This document shows positions 44,379-53,162 of a stretch of DNA of 64,000 bases, piece after piece. Source of the stretch: Enterococcus sp. MMGLQ5-1 (GTDB lineage: Bacteria > Bacillota > Bacilli > Lactobacillales > Streptococcaceae); the NCBI RefSeq assembly GCF_013155265.1, contig NZ_JABJXU010000006.1, positions 1 through 64,000 on the forward strand, given 5' to 3'. The notes beneath the pieces were generated by a model. The model was not told where the DNA came from. It searched no databases and saw nothing but the letters and a program-made list of their open reading frames with translations. A program made the position numbers and the translations under genes. Positions within the stretch are counted from its first letter, which is position 1. The number at the start of each line of letters is the position of its first letter.

Positions 44379-44819
44379 TTACTTTAACTCCCCAAGAAAT
44401 TGATGTAAATTTTCTAAACCCTTTGTAATTGCCCCTTGTTCAACCTCATCTAACCCATCCATAATATTTTTTACCATTTCACGATGAAATCTATCATGCA
44501 ACCGATAAAGAAGCTTCCCCTGCTTTGTCAAATGAAGTCGAACAACACGGCGATCACTCTCCGAACGTATTCTTTCAACATAACCCTTTTTAACCAAATT
44601 ATTAACAGAAACTGTTAAAGTTCCCATCGTGATTGAAAGCTCTTTAGCAACCTCCGATGAAGTCTTCATACGATTTAAGCCAATACAATCAATCGTATGC
44701 ATTTCTTTAATCGTTAAATCATTAAAACGAGATTTTCTAAGCTCTCGTTCTTCGACAATTAAAACATCATTGAAAATTTTGACGAGATATTCATTTACCT
44801 TTGAAAAGTTAACTTCCAA
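44379..44819 (-). CDS. fabT: MarR-family repressor of fatty acid synthesis FabT
   Basis: About 146 residues with a winged-helix MarR domain: SSEVAKELSITMGTLTVSVNNLVKKGYVER and the wing RSESDRRVVRLHLT. In streptococci FabT with long-chain acyl-ACP represses the fab operon. I choose TTG at 44819: GAGGTGG lies five bases upstream, while a GTG at 44828 overlaps that ribosome binding site. Two TTTGA-N3-TCAAA boxes stand upstream. Family and operon position make the function secure. Confidence 0.93.
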   Translation of the reverse strand: MEVNFSKVNEYLVKIFNDVLIVEERELRKSRFNDLTIKEMHTIDCIGLNRMKTSSEVAKELSITMGTLTVSVNNLVKKGYVERIRSESDRRVVRLHLTKQGKLLYRLHDRFHREMVKNIMDGLDEVEQGAITKGLENLHQFLGELK

Positions 44820-44877
44820 CAATGCCACCTCTTAATTAATCTATTTTTATTCAAAAATTATTTTAATATACAAATAA

Positions 44878-44911
44878 TTTGATATTCAAAACATTTATTT
44901 TGACTATCAAA
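44878..44911 (-). promoter_or_regulatory. Two FabT-type operator boxes before fabT
   Basis: TTTGATATTCAAA (44878-44890) and TTTGACTATCAAA (44899-44911) are inverted repeats with three-base centres, 21 bp apart, two helical turns. They match the streptococcal FabT site. The first overlaps a possible -35 (TTGAAT), with TAAAAT 18 bases on, so autoregulation of the whole cluster is expected. Confidence 0.8.
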
Positions 44912-45238
44912 GTATATCAATTTATCAAAAAAAAGCAAGGCTTAACTTAAAATTTTTTTAATGTCTTGAATTTATATAAAGCCTTAAGCAATGAAAAGAG
45001 TATTGTAAAGCCGTCTAACTAAACATTCATGAGTCGATGCTTGATTTTATCCAACCGTTTTTCAGATTTATTGATTGACAATTATTTTAATTCAGTCTAT
45101 CCTTTAAAAAGATTAATTCAATCGCTAAAATACTTTGAGTATCAAAGTATTTGATTATTAATCTATTTTCATTAGCAAATGAAATTACTAATAAGGCAAG
45201 TGTTTTTTTAATTTTTTGCTTTAAGTAAAGGAGAAAAT
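44912..45238. promoter_or_regulatory. Divergent region with FabT-type box before the FabK-like gene
   Basis: It holds AAATACTTTGA (45128-45138) and TCAAAGTATTT (45142-45152), an 11-bp inverted repeat with a three-base centre containing a perfect TTTGA-N3-TCAAA. The box lies about 90 bases upstream of the 45239 start. No gene or RNA is recognisable in the rest of this AT-rich stretch. Confidence 0.75.
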
Positions 45239-46300
45239 ATGAAGTTAGAACCTTTAAAAATTGGAGATTTGGTTGCCAAAATTCCAGTCATTCAAGGTGG
45301 TATGGGTATCGGAATTTCACTACACAATTTAGCAGGTAATGTCGCTAAGGAAGGTGGTATCGGTATTCTTTCTGTTGCACAAATCGGTTATCAAAACAAA
45401 GAAAAATTTGAAAAAAGTCCACTCAGAACTAATCTTGAAGCAATTGGAGAGCAGTTCAAAAAGGCAAAAGCAATCGCCAAGGATGGTATCGTGGGCTTTA
45501 ATGTGATGGTTGCTCAATTCCATTATGATAAATATATTAAAAAATGTGTTGAAGCCGGCGCAGATGTGATTATTTCTGGAGCAGGGCTACCAGTTGACTT
45601 ACCTAAATTTGTCGGTGACAGCAAGACTAAAATTGCACCCATTGTTTCCAGTGCAAAAGCTGCAAAAGTTATTTTAAGAACTTGGGCAAAAAGATATAAT
45701 CGCACTGCCGATTTTGTGGTCATTGAAGGGCCTAAGGCAGGTGGTCATCTTGGCTTCAAGAAGGATCAAATTGAAGCTGCAATTGATAAAATGGATGAAG
45801 AAGTCACTGAAATTATCGAAATCGTTAAAAAATATGGCTCAGATTTTAATGTTCATGTACCCGTTGTCTTTGCTGGCGGTGTCTTTACGCGTGAAGATAT
45901 CGATCACTACCTAGCACTCGGCTGTGAGGGTGTTCAGATGGCAACAAGATTTGTTGGAACAGTGGAATGTGATGCACCAGATGATTTTAAAAACAAATAC
46001 TTGAATGCCAAAAAAGAAGATATTCAAATTACTAAATCACCAGTCGGTTTACCTGGTCGAGCCATTAAAAATAGCTTCATTGAGCGCATCAATCGTGAAG
46101 ATATTCCAATTGAAAAATGTCGGGCTTGCCTTAGCTTCAAGCATTGTGACCGTAAAACAATTCCATACTGTATTTCAGAGGCTCTGCTTCATTCCGTTGA
46201 AGGTAATGCAGAGAATGGCTTAGTATTTGCTGGGGCAAATGCTTACCGAGTTAATGAGATTACAACCGTTAAAGCCATTTTGGAAGAATTGAATCAATAA
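45239..46300 (+). CDS. Nitronate monooxygenase-like FMN protein (FabK superfamily)
   Basis: A 353-residue TIM-barrel FMN protein: IPVIQGGMGIGISLHNLAG at the start, IEGPKAGGHLG in the middle, FAGGVFTRED and GCEGVQMATRFVGT later. These are shared by FabK and nitronate monooxygenases. Unlike FabK it has a C-terminal extension with a Cys-rich motif CRACLSFKHCDRKTIPYC, which could bind a metal or cluster. An upstream FabT-type box suggests co-regulation with fatty acid synthesis. Activity on enoyl-ACP or on nitronates cannot be decided from the sequence. AAAGGAG lies before the ATG. Confidence 0.85.
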   Translation: MKLEPLKIGDLVAKIPVIQGGMGIGISLHNLAGNVAKEGGIGILSVAQIGYQNKEKFEKSPLRTNLEAIGEQFKKAKAIAKDGIVGFNVMVAQFHYDKYIKKCVEAGADVIISGAGLPVDLPKFVGDSKTKIAPIVSSAKAAKVILRTWAKRYNRTADFVVIEGPKAGGHLGFKKDQIEAAIDKMDEEVTEIIEIVKKYGSDFNVHVPVVFAGGVFTREDIDHYLALGCEGVQMATRFVGTVECDAPDDFKNKYLNAKKEDIQITKSPVGLPGRAIKNSFIERINREDIPIEKCRACLSFKHCDRKTIPYCISEALLHSVEGNAENGLVFAGANAYRVNEITTVKAILEELNQ

Positions 46301-46306
46301 AAAAAC

Positions 46307-46351
46307 AGGATGTCACAAGATCAGAATTTGATCTTGGGGACATCCTATTTT
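46307..46351 (+). terminator. Bidirectional terminator
   Basis: AGGATGTC / GACATCCT closing stem with an inner AAGATCA / TTGATCTT hairpin, A-run before and T-run after. It separates the convergent FabK-like gene and the sulfatase-fold gene at 46371. Confidence 0.93.
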
Positions 46352-46370
46352 TAATATAAATTTTTTATCG

Positions 46371-48173
46371 CTATGGTGCTGTTAGAATATTATTATTATA
46401 AAAAACTGATCTTTTTTCCAATTCGTCCGTAACTGTTTTCAATGAATTTTGCTCAATCAATGTTGGCTCACCAGAAAATAAATTTGTACCTAAACCAAGT
46501 CGATTACCTTCAATTTCAACACCTAGACTTGCTAAAGTAGTTGGAAAAGTATCTAAATTGGAGTAAAGCCGATTTTTTGCATAATCTGTTTGAATTGAAG
46601 AATTGATATAAAGATTAAAAACGGTTCTAGTACTGGTATCAGGAACTGACTTGCTATATTTTTGATCCATGGTTAAATGATCACCAGACAGAACAATAGT
46701 AGTATTTTCATACCATGGCTGTGTTTGGCACCAGGCAATAAATTCAGCAATCATTGTACTAGAGTATGCAATCACATTTTTATACTGCATATCTTCTGAA
46801 ACGGGTGTTTGATTTGGGTAGACATAGCCATCTGGAAAATGAGTGTCAGAGGTCAAAAGATTTAAATTAAGCGGCTGGACAGAAAAATCATAGCTATTTA
46901 AGTATGCTTGGGCAAACTCAAATAATTTTTGATCTTCAAACCCCCAATTTTCAGCATAGTCTTTTGGTAACATGCCACTTACTAATGCAAAATTCCAATC
47001 AATAATTTCATAATTACCATGTGAGGTTAAATATGACTTGCGACCACCAAAGCGTGAATCAGAGCCCATGATAAACTGATTTTTATACCCATTCTCTTGC
47101 AAGACATCGCCGAGCGAAACAATCCCCGGCAAAAAATTATTTTGAATATGCTCACTGTCCTCCAGATTATTCATGCCAGAAATAACAGATTTTAGCGGCA
47201 TCCCAGAAGACTGCGCAACCATTGCCGAAGCTGTATAATCCATACCCGGTAATTGAAGTGCGCCACCAATTAAATCTGTATTGGAAAAATTTATCGCTCC
47301 ACTATTAGTTAGGTCAGTAAGTGGTTCTATTAAGTTAGTGTCCTCAATACCGCCATTCTCGATACTGGTATAAGTCCCTTCTAATGATTCAACAAAAATA
47401 TAAATCAAATTTCTTTTTTGCTCAGGAAAACTAATATTGACTTGCCTTGAATCAACATAATTATCTTCAATGAAGGTAGATGTGGCAAAATAATTTGTAA
47501 TTTTCTCCACTCCAAAAGCTCTAACTGCGCCTGTTGTTGCAATTATTAATAACAGCAAGGGGGACAAGGCCTGCATATAATAGAGTAACCGCTTTGGTTT
47601 TATAAATTTTGATAAAAATATTTCTAATGAATAGGTAACTATACTTGTGCATAAAGTAAAAAAGCAAATCGGAATTAAGATTGTATCTAAATAATTAAAT
47701 ACCATCTGAGTATCTGTACCCTCTAAGCTTCTAATGCTATAGAGTAGTTGTTCAATTGAAACATCCCCAAATTTTTCACCAACCCAAATTGCACTTGTAT
47801 AGATAATTAACGATAAAAAGATAATAAAATTAAAAAAGAAAATAAATAATTTGCTCTTAAAGGGCAGTTTACGCTTTATACTATGCTTATATTCTGGCAT
47901 GAATAGTATTAGCCTCTTAATTAAGCTTATAACCATCAGCAATATCAGCACTGTCAGTAGATAGTTTACATTTGCCGAAGCAACCTCTAACGATAAAGAA
48001 TAACCGTACAAATAGACTGATAAAAAAGAGGCTATAATCGTAATTGAAACGCTTAAGTAGATAGCGCTTACTAAATTATGAATAATAGAAATTTCACGTC
48101 TATATTGACGGGTAATAAACAATATTAATGATAATATAAAACCGGTAGTCAAAATCATTTGATATAAAACCAT
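46371..48173 (-). CDS. MdoB/LtaS-like phosphoglycerol transferase
   Basis: A 600-residue membrane enzyme: five hydrophobic segments in about residues 1-200, then a large extracellular sulfatase-fold domain. The catalytic Thr is probably in FVESLEGTYTS, with metal ligands in SDTHFPDG and LSGDHL. Relatives transfer glycerol phosphate to lipoteichoic acid or to wall polysaccharide (GacH in group A streptococci). Lying beside the polysaccharide cluster, the GacH-type role is inferred. Start at 48173 (MVLYQM): GGAGAAG lies before it, and an ATG six codons earlier has no site. Confidence 0.85.
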   Translation of the reverse strand: MVLYQMILTTGFILSLILFITRQYRREISIIHNLVSAIYLSVSITIIASFLSVYLYGYSLSLEVASANVNYLLTVLILLMVISLIKRLILFMPEYKHSIKRKLPFKSKLFIFFFNFIIFLSLIIYTSAIWVGEKFGDVSIEQLLYSIRSLEGTDTQMVFNYLDTILIPICFFTLCTSIVTYSLEIFLSKFIKPKRLLYYMQALSPLLLLIIATTGAVRAFGVEKITNYFATSTFIEDNYVDSRQVNISFPEQKRNLIYIFVESLEGTYTSIENGGIEDTNLIEPLTDLTNSGAINFSNTDLIGGALQLPGMDYTASAMVAQSSGMPLKSVISGMNNLEDSEHIQNNFLPGIVSLGDVLQENGYKNQFIMGSDSRFGGRKSYLTSHGNYEIIDWNFALVSGMLPKDYAENWGFEDQKLFEFAQAYLNSYDFSVQPLNLNLLTSDTHFPDGYVYPNQTPVSEDMQYKNVIAYSSTMIAEFIAWCQTQPWYENTTIVLSGDHLTMDQKYSKSVPDTSTRTVFNLYINSSIQTDYAKNRLYSNLDTFPTTLASLGVEIEGNRLGLGTNLFSGEPTLIEQNSLKTVTDELEKRSVFYNNNILTAP

Positions 48174-48221
48174 TCCAACTTCTCCATTCAATTTCTTCTA
48201 AATCAAATACCTGCAAAGAAG

Positions 48222-48251
48222 ATTATAACAAATTTCACATGATGAAAACAA
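48222..48251 (-). promoter_or_regulatory. Promoter of the phosphoglycerol transferase gene
   Basis: On the minus strand TTGTTT (48251-48246), 18 bases, then TATAAT (48227-48222), about 50 bases before the start codon. Confidence 0.65.
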
Positions 48252-48777
48252 ATAATTAACATTTTCTTAATTTTTTTTTAAAAAAGACTCTGCAATAAAT
48301 TGGATTGATGAATATTTCGCTCAATTTTATTGGTCTAAAAATGATAAGCAAGACGTATCATCCTAAAATGAATTCGCACTTCTATTTGTGAATCATCCAA
48401 TATTTCCGCAAAACAATTCCATTTTCCAAATAAAGCAACATATGACACGTGATTTTGGGCTTCTTTCTCAGAAACAATACCGTTTTCACAATAAAACTGC
48501 AACATACGAAGCAGACTTGAACAACGCAAAAGGAGATTGGACAAAGGACGTTTAACGGCGTAAAAAAAGGTGCTTTCTATCTCTGATTAAAGCTGTGAAA
48601 AATAGACGAGTCATTCATTTATTCAGTCCGACGTTTTCTGTCTGACCGGATGACGTATCTATTTGAACAGTTTTGAGAGAGATAGCCTGTTAATACGAGC
48701 CGTTTACGCTTTTTAGACAATATTCGGAAATTTGTCTATTTTCCTATAGCATTTAAGCTGTCACTTCAGCGACTTAC
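48252..48777. other. Gene-free stretch with degenerate 61-bp repeats and hairpins
   Basis: No credible gene is present; a 69-codon frame at 48335-48544 runs through repeat relics. Contents: two degenerate 61-bp units (48388 onward) and a hairpin TAGACAA / TTGTCTA (48714-48738). Confidence 0.6.
48388..48540. repeat. Two degenerate units of the 61-bp repeat, in register
   Basis: GTG at 48388 and at 48449 are exactly 61 bp apart. The second unit is close to the array: GTGATTTTGGGCTTCTTTCT, then cagaaacaatacc as in the array, then ttttcacaataaaactgc. The first (gtgaatcatccaatatttcc, gcaaaacaattcc) is more decayed. The tail at 48510-48540 is 23/31 identical to the tail of the relic at 27589. Confidence 0.8.
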
Positions 48778-48832
48778 AAAAAAGCTAGTGGCAATGCACC
48801 TTAGCAGACTTTTTGCTTAGGCATTGACTAGT
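48778..48832 (-). terminator. Orphan terminator-like hairpin
   Basis: CTAGT and CAATGC (48786-48798, two-base bulge) pair with GCATTG and ACTAG (48822-48832). A run of seven T follows on the minus strand. No gene precedes it: the upstream glycosyltransferase already has a terminator at 48942. It may end a short unknown transcript. Confidence 0.6.
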
Positions 48833-48941
48833 CTTTGTCGCATTGTCCCCCGTAAATTGCGAACAATACAAAAGGGCTAGAATTTTGATTCCAAACCCAA
48901 ACATTTATCTCGAACATTTTAGTCTAATTTAAAAATGAGCT

Positions 48942-48973
48942 AAAAAAATACAGCTACTCTGGCAGCAGCTGTA
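48942..48973 (-). terminator. Terminator of the polysaccharide operon
   Basis: TACAGCT (48949-48955) / AGCTGTA (48967-48973), 7 bp, and seven T on the minus strand, about 30 bases after the stop at 49000. Confidence 0.88.
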
Positions 48974-48999
48974 CGTCAACTTAAAGCTAAACGATTAAA

Positions 49000-49944
49000 T
49001 TAGTTTTTCTTTGAATATTTATCAATATTAGATTCTTTAATAATATAATTTGGTCGCTTCTTTACTTCTAAAAATATTTTTCCGATATATTTACCTACAA
49101 TTCCTAAGCTGAAAAGCTGAAGACCGCCTAAAAATAAGATGATACAAACCAAAGAAGGCCATCCGGGAACCGGATTTTGAGTAATTAAATTAGAAATAAA
49201 AAAATATAGCATTGCGACAGCCGAAATAACACAGCTAGTAATACCAACAAAAGTAGCAATCGTCAATGGGGCTTCAGAAAAATTAATAATGCCTTCAATT
49301 GAATATTTTAACAATGACCAGAAATTCCAAGAGGTTTCTCCAGCCGAACGCTCACGATTTTTAAAAGAAATATAATAAGTATCAAATCCAACCCAGCTAA
49401 AGATTCCCTTTGAAAATCGATTGACTTCATTCAATTCTAGAATTGCATCAACAACTTGACGTGTCATCAGTCTAAAATCGCGCGCCCCATCCACCATCTC
49501 TGTATCGGAAATCCGGTTGATTAGCTGATAGAATTTTTTGGCAAAAAAAGAGCGAATTTTGGGCTCTCCTGTCCGATCAGCACGTCTAGTACCAACAATA
49601 TCATAGCCTTCTTGAATTTTTTGATACATCTCAGGCAATAGCTCAGGTGGATCCTGTAAATCAACATCCATTACAGTCACATAGTCGCCCTTAGCAAGCT
49701 TTATTCCAGCTAAGAGCGCTGCTTCTTTACCGAAATTTCTTGAAAAAGAGATATATTTAACATTTGAATACTTCTTAGCAATGTCACGAAGAACTTTTAA
49801 AGTGTCGTCTTTTGAACCATCATTAACAAAAAGATACTCATAATCTAAATCCATTCCTGATTCAATTTTCTTCATTTCTGAGATATAAATCCCAATTGCT
49901 GCTTCTTCATTGTAGCAAGGGATGACAACTGAAAGTTTTTTCAT
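49000..49944 (-). CDS. GtrB/GacI-like undecaprenyl-phosphate glycosyltransferase (GT2)
   Basis: A 314-residue GT2 enzyme with two C-terminal membrane segments (about 225-250 and 258-285). It shows VVIPCYNEEAAIG, the DxD motif VTVMDVDLQDPPE and the RDFRLM / SWVGF region of DPM1-like enzymes. These make a polyprenyl-phosphate sugar used on the outside of the membrane to decorate a polymer. It is paired with the GT-C-like protein upstream, as in GtrB-GtrC and GacI-GacL systems. Start at 49944 (MKKLSVV) with GGAG upstream; the frame opens six codons earlier. Confidence 0.9.
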   Translation of the reverse strand: MKKLSVVIPCYNEEAAIGIYISEMKKIESGMDLDYEYLFVNDGSKDDTLKVLRDIAKKYSNVKYISFSRNFGKEAALLAGIKLAKGDYVTVMDVDLQDPPELLPEMYQKIQEGYDIVGTRRADRTGEPKIRSFFAKKFYQLINRISDTEMVDGARDFRLMTRQVVDAILELNEVNRFSKGIFSWVGFDTYYISFKNRERSAGETSWNFWSLLKYSIEGIINFSEAPLTIATFVGITSCVISAVAMLYFFISNLITQNPVPGWPSLVCIILFLGGLQLFSLGIVGKYIGKIFLEVKKRPNYIIKESNIDKYSKKN

Positions 49945-49963
49945 AATAATGCTCCGTTCCAAA

Positions 49964-51250
49964 TCATTTTATAACCACATCTTGTGGAATGCCATAATAG
50001 TCTTTATAACTTGTTGACCAACTTGAACCAATCAACGGGCCATTTGCTGTACAATAATAATACTGTGCATATTGTGGTCTAATTCCAGAATAATTAATAT
50101 CTGATTTACTCGTAATTGCATTCTGATTGGCTTGATTAATGCGCCTATTCCAACCTGCCATGTCTACAAAAAAGAGCGTTGGAAAAATCATGCTAATAAT
50201 TAATAGGGCAACTAGTGATACGTTAATAATTTTAGCGTTATCAAAATTATCTTCAATTTTTCCAAAACATAACATTGCAATAATTATTAATATCATAAAG
50301 CTTGGAAATAAAACACGTGGATTTATTAAATTGATATTTAAAACAATAAATTGATACGTTGGGCACAACACAATTACAACGCCTTGTAATGCTAATAAAA
50401 TATAATACCACTTATTTTTTTCAAAATCATATTTAGGTAAAACGATTGCTAGAAAAGCAGTTAAAATAACAAAAAACAATATCCAAAAAAAGACATTTTC
50501 ATGAAAAAACAAACTTACAATTTTCAAGTGAACTTGATACGCATTATCTAATAATTCACCCAAATTGTGAAATATTGATACACTATAACCACTATTATTA
50601 TTACTGAATCTTTCAGAATTCAATATCATAATCATAAATGAAATAATAGAAGTTAAGAACGCAATCAACCCATATAGAATTTCTTTCTTTTTAGAAAACA
50701 AATTTAAAATCAATTCTGTAAATAAATAGATAATCATCGTTATCGATAAATTTTCTAAAAAAAAGGTAGAAGCAAAAATACAGATTAAACTAATGGCCTT
50801 TAACTGCAAATTATTATTTTTATTGTTATTATCATTTTTTAATTTTATATTAATAATTACAACTGGTAACACAAATACAAAGGGTAGTAAATAATTAACA
50901 AAACCTGAAGTCCATAAAAATGATTCATATACTATCTTCATATTCATTAATAAAAACAATACATTAAAAACGATAATTCTTGATAATTTTACTTTTCCAG
51001 TCAACATACAAACAAAAAAACAAATCAAGGTTAAAATAAAACTCTTAAAAATTCCAACTATAATTTGATTATGTGTTGCATTTAAAATAACAGAAAAAAA
51101 GTTACCTATGAAACGACCACCATAACTAATTCCAGAACCACCATATGCCCAATTCCAATCATCAATGTAAAAAGGACTCTGACTGGCAATTATTGACCAA
51201 ATAATAAACATCACTATTAAGCCAAATGGAGCTATTTTTTTCGATATCAT
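49964..51250 (-). CDS. Multi-spanning GT-C-like glycosyltransferase (DUF6056-type)
   Basis: A 428-residue protein with 10-12 hydrophobic segments and a short external loop after the first, carrying an acidic motif YIDDWNWAYGG like the catalytic Asp pair of GT-C enzymes. The C-terminal 70 residues are hydrophilic and outside. It probably transfers the lipid-linked sugar made by the GtrB-like partner to the wall polysaccharide. Identification as DUF6056 is from pattern memory, not a search. Very AT-rich in codon use compared with neighbours (runs of Asn, Lys, Ile). Confidence 0.75.
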   Translation of the reverse strand: MISKKIAPFGLIVMFIIWSIIASQSPFYIDDWNWAYGGSGISYGGRFIGNFFSVILNATHNQIIVGIFKSFILTLICFFVCMLTGKVKLSRIIVFNVLFLLMNMKIVYESFLWTSGFVNYLLPFVFVLPVVIINIKLKNDNNNKNNNLQLKAISLICIFASTFFLENLSITMIIYLFTELILNLFSKKKEILYGLIAFLTSIISFMIMILNSERFSNNNSGYSVSIFHNLGELLDNAYQVHLKIVSLFFHENVFFWILFFVILTAFLAIVLPKYDFEKNKWYYILLALQGVVIVLCPTYQFIVLNINLINPRVLFPSFMILIIIAMLCFGKIEDNFDNAKIINVSLVALLIISMIFPTLFFVDMAGWNRRINQANQNAITSKSDINYSGIRPQYAQYYYCTANGPLIGSSWSTSYKDYYGIPQDVVIK

Positions 51251-51283
51251 TATATTGTAATTCCTTTCATTCTCAGCAAAAAT

Positions 51284-52333
51284 TTATCCTGTTTGTTTTT
51301 TAAACAATTGAAAAAGTGAAATATTAAGTTTATATAAGGCCCAACTACAGAAAAAAATAACTGGTAAAATCATAAAAAACAAGATATAGCTTTGTTTAAT
51401 ACTAATTATTTGAATATCAAAATGTTTCACTAATTGATTTGTAATATAATGATGAGTCAGAAAAATTGCATATGAATATTTACAAATCAAATTCACAACA
51501 TTACGACATAAAGTCTGATTAACATATTTTGCAACTAAAATCGCAATAAAAAAACAAGCAATACTAATATATATCATTTGAATTTTACTATTGATTATTG
51601 TTTGATCAATAAACGAATTTAGAACTAATATGGTTAAACTAGGTATTAACAGCCATAATCGTTTGAAATTCTCAATATGCTTTTGAATAAGCATACCAGC
51701 AATAAAAATTGGTACATAACCAATCGTTAATTGTAAAAAATGCCAATTTGTACTGACAGTTTGTACTGGTATATTTACAATAATTTCAATAATAACAGCA
51801 ATTGCTAATGAAAATAGACTACTACTCGCCACAAGCCACTTGATTATTGGAAATAATAAATAAATTACAATGATCATACCAATAAACCATTCGCCAACAA
51901 GCATAAAATTCGGAAGCCCTAACGTGGCAAATAAAGAATCAAATCCTAGAATCGTACTAATAAAATATTTCAACGAGACGCCAGCAGCAGTAAAACCTCT
52001 ATTTAGCCAAAATTGAAATAGAAAAGCGGACAAGTAAGCAATATAGAACATCGGTAAAATGGACAATAACCGTTTCTTGATAAATTTAAAATAGTTTAGT
52101 TTTCGTCCACCATAAACATGCCACATTGCAGCACCAGAAATCAGCATAAACAGACCAACACCTAAATCACCTATATAAATACCAAAAGGATATTCAAAAA
52201 AAACAATTTTTTCTAGTTGAGCTGGACCATTATAACCTATAAAATTAGCATTATAATGGCATAACACTATTAGCAATACAGCGATTGCTCGGATTAAATC
52301 CAAATAAAAAATACGCTGATGTTTACTTGCCAT
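51284..52333 (-). CDS. Membrane acyltransferase family 3 (OafA-like)
   Basis: A 349-residue protein with about ten membrane segments. The start RIFYLDLIRAIAVLLIVLCHYN is the acyltransferase-3 signature, with the catalytic His in CHYN, and GVGLFMLISGAAMW follows. Such enzymes O-acetylate wall or capsule polysaccharide. The start overlaps the end of the epimerase gene by 11 bases. Substrate unknown. Confidence 0.9.
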   Translation of the reverse strand: MASKHQRIFYLDLIRAIAVLLIVLCHYNANFIGYNGPAQLEKIVFFEYPFGIYIGDLGVGLFMLISGAAMWHVYGGRKLNYFKFIKKRLLSILPMFYIAYLSAFLFQFWLNRGFTAAGVSLKYFISTILGFDSLFATLGLPNFMLVGEWFIGMIIVIYLLFPIIKWLVASSSLFSLAIAVIIEIIVNIPVQTVSTNWHFLQLTIGYVPIFIAGMLIQKHIENFKRLWLLIPSLTILVLNSFIDQTIINSKIQMIYISIACFFIAILVAKYVNQTLCRNVVNLICKYSYAIFLTHHYITNQLVKHFDIQIISIKQSYILFFMILPVIFFCSWALYKLNISLFQLFKKQTG

Positions 52334-53162
52334 CTACTTCACCCATAATTTGTTGAATCTTAGTCGCATCGCCCCAGATTGCTGGACTATCATAAGGACG
52401 ATCAGGGAAAGCCCCATACTCAAGCTTGATATCCCAGTGATGTACTTTAATATACCATTCAATTTGTTCTGCCAAGGATTTTGGATTACCCGTACTGACA
52501 TTTATAACTCCAGTTATTTTATCTTGTGTAGACGCTGCAACAATCATTTTACCTAATTCTTGCACGGAAATAAAATCGAACTTGTTCTTGCCGGTTGTAA
52601 ACGGGAAGGTCTTTTTACCCTCATCAGCTGCTAAAGTTAATTTAGCGAAAATAGAACTACCAACTCGATCATCACCAAATATATAATAGGCACGTAGCCA
52701 GTATAAATTAAAATTTAGCTCCTTCGCCGCTAATAATAAGGATTGGCGCATCGCATTTTTAGCAACACCGTACTGTGAGAGCGGATTACAAGGTGTATTT
52801 TCGTCAATTGCCCCTTCATGATAGCCAATTTCATGCATACTTCCCATAACAGCAACATTTTTTCCGCCATGCTTAACATAGTTACGAATAAATTGCACAT
52901 GGTCAGAGAGATTTTTCATATGCTGCTCTGAATTATGAATAAATCCATCTCGCCATGCCAAATGAATTAAGACATCGGGTTTAGCCATTAATTGAAATAC
53001 ATTGCTTTTATGATCAAAAATATCAATTTCTATTCTTTTAGCTTCATTTGGAACATTTTTAAAGTCTATATCAATTGCATAAACTTCATGTCCAGCCTTA
53101 ATTGCGGCATTTACAACATGACGACCAATATAGCCATTTGCACCTGTAATTGCAACTTTCAT
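52323..53162 (-). CDS. NAD-dependent epimerase/dehydratase family protein
   Basis: A 279-residue SDR-type sugar nucleotide enzyme. GANGYIGRHVV is the nucleotide-binding loop, YGVAKNAM carries the Tyr and Lys of the active site, and VAVMGSMHEIG the Ser region. It lies between two polysaccharide genes. The exact sugar is not predictable. It overlaps both neighbours by a few bases; start at the second of two tandem ATGs, after GAGGTGA. Confidence 0.88.
   Translation of the reverse strand: MKVAITGANGYIGRHVVNAAIKAGHEVYAIDIDFKNVPNEAKRIEIDIFDHKSNVFQLMAKPDVLIHLAWRDGFIHNSEQHMKNLSDHVQFIRNYVKHGGKNVAVMGSMHEIGYHEGAIDENTPCNPLSQYGVAKNAMRQSLLLAAKELNFNLYWLRAYYIFGDDRVGSSIFAKLTLAADEGKKTFPFTTGKNKFDFISVQELGKMIVAASTQDKITGVINVSTGNPKSLAEQIEWYIKVHHWDIKLEYGAFPDRPYDSPAIWGDATKIQQIMGEVDGK

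Noticed and set aside
48335-48544. 69-codon ORF
   Set aside because: It overlaps decayed repeat units, has no good ribosome binding site and no recognisable domain.
48545-48777. Structured RNA such as RNase P or tmRNA
   Set aside because: None of the conserved core sequences of these RNAs was found, and the hairpins seen are short.
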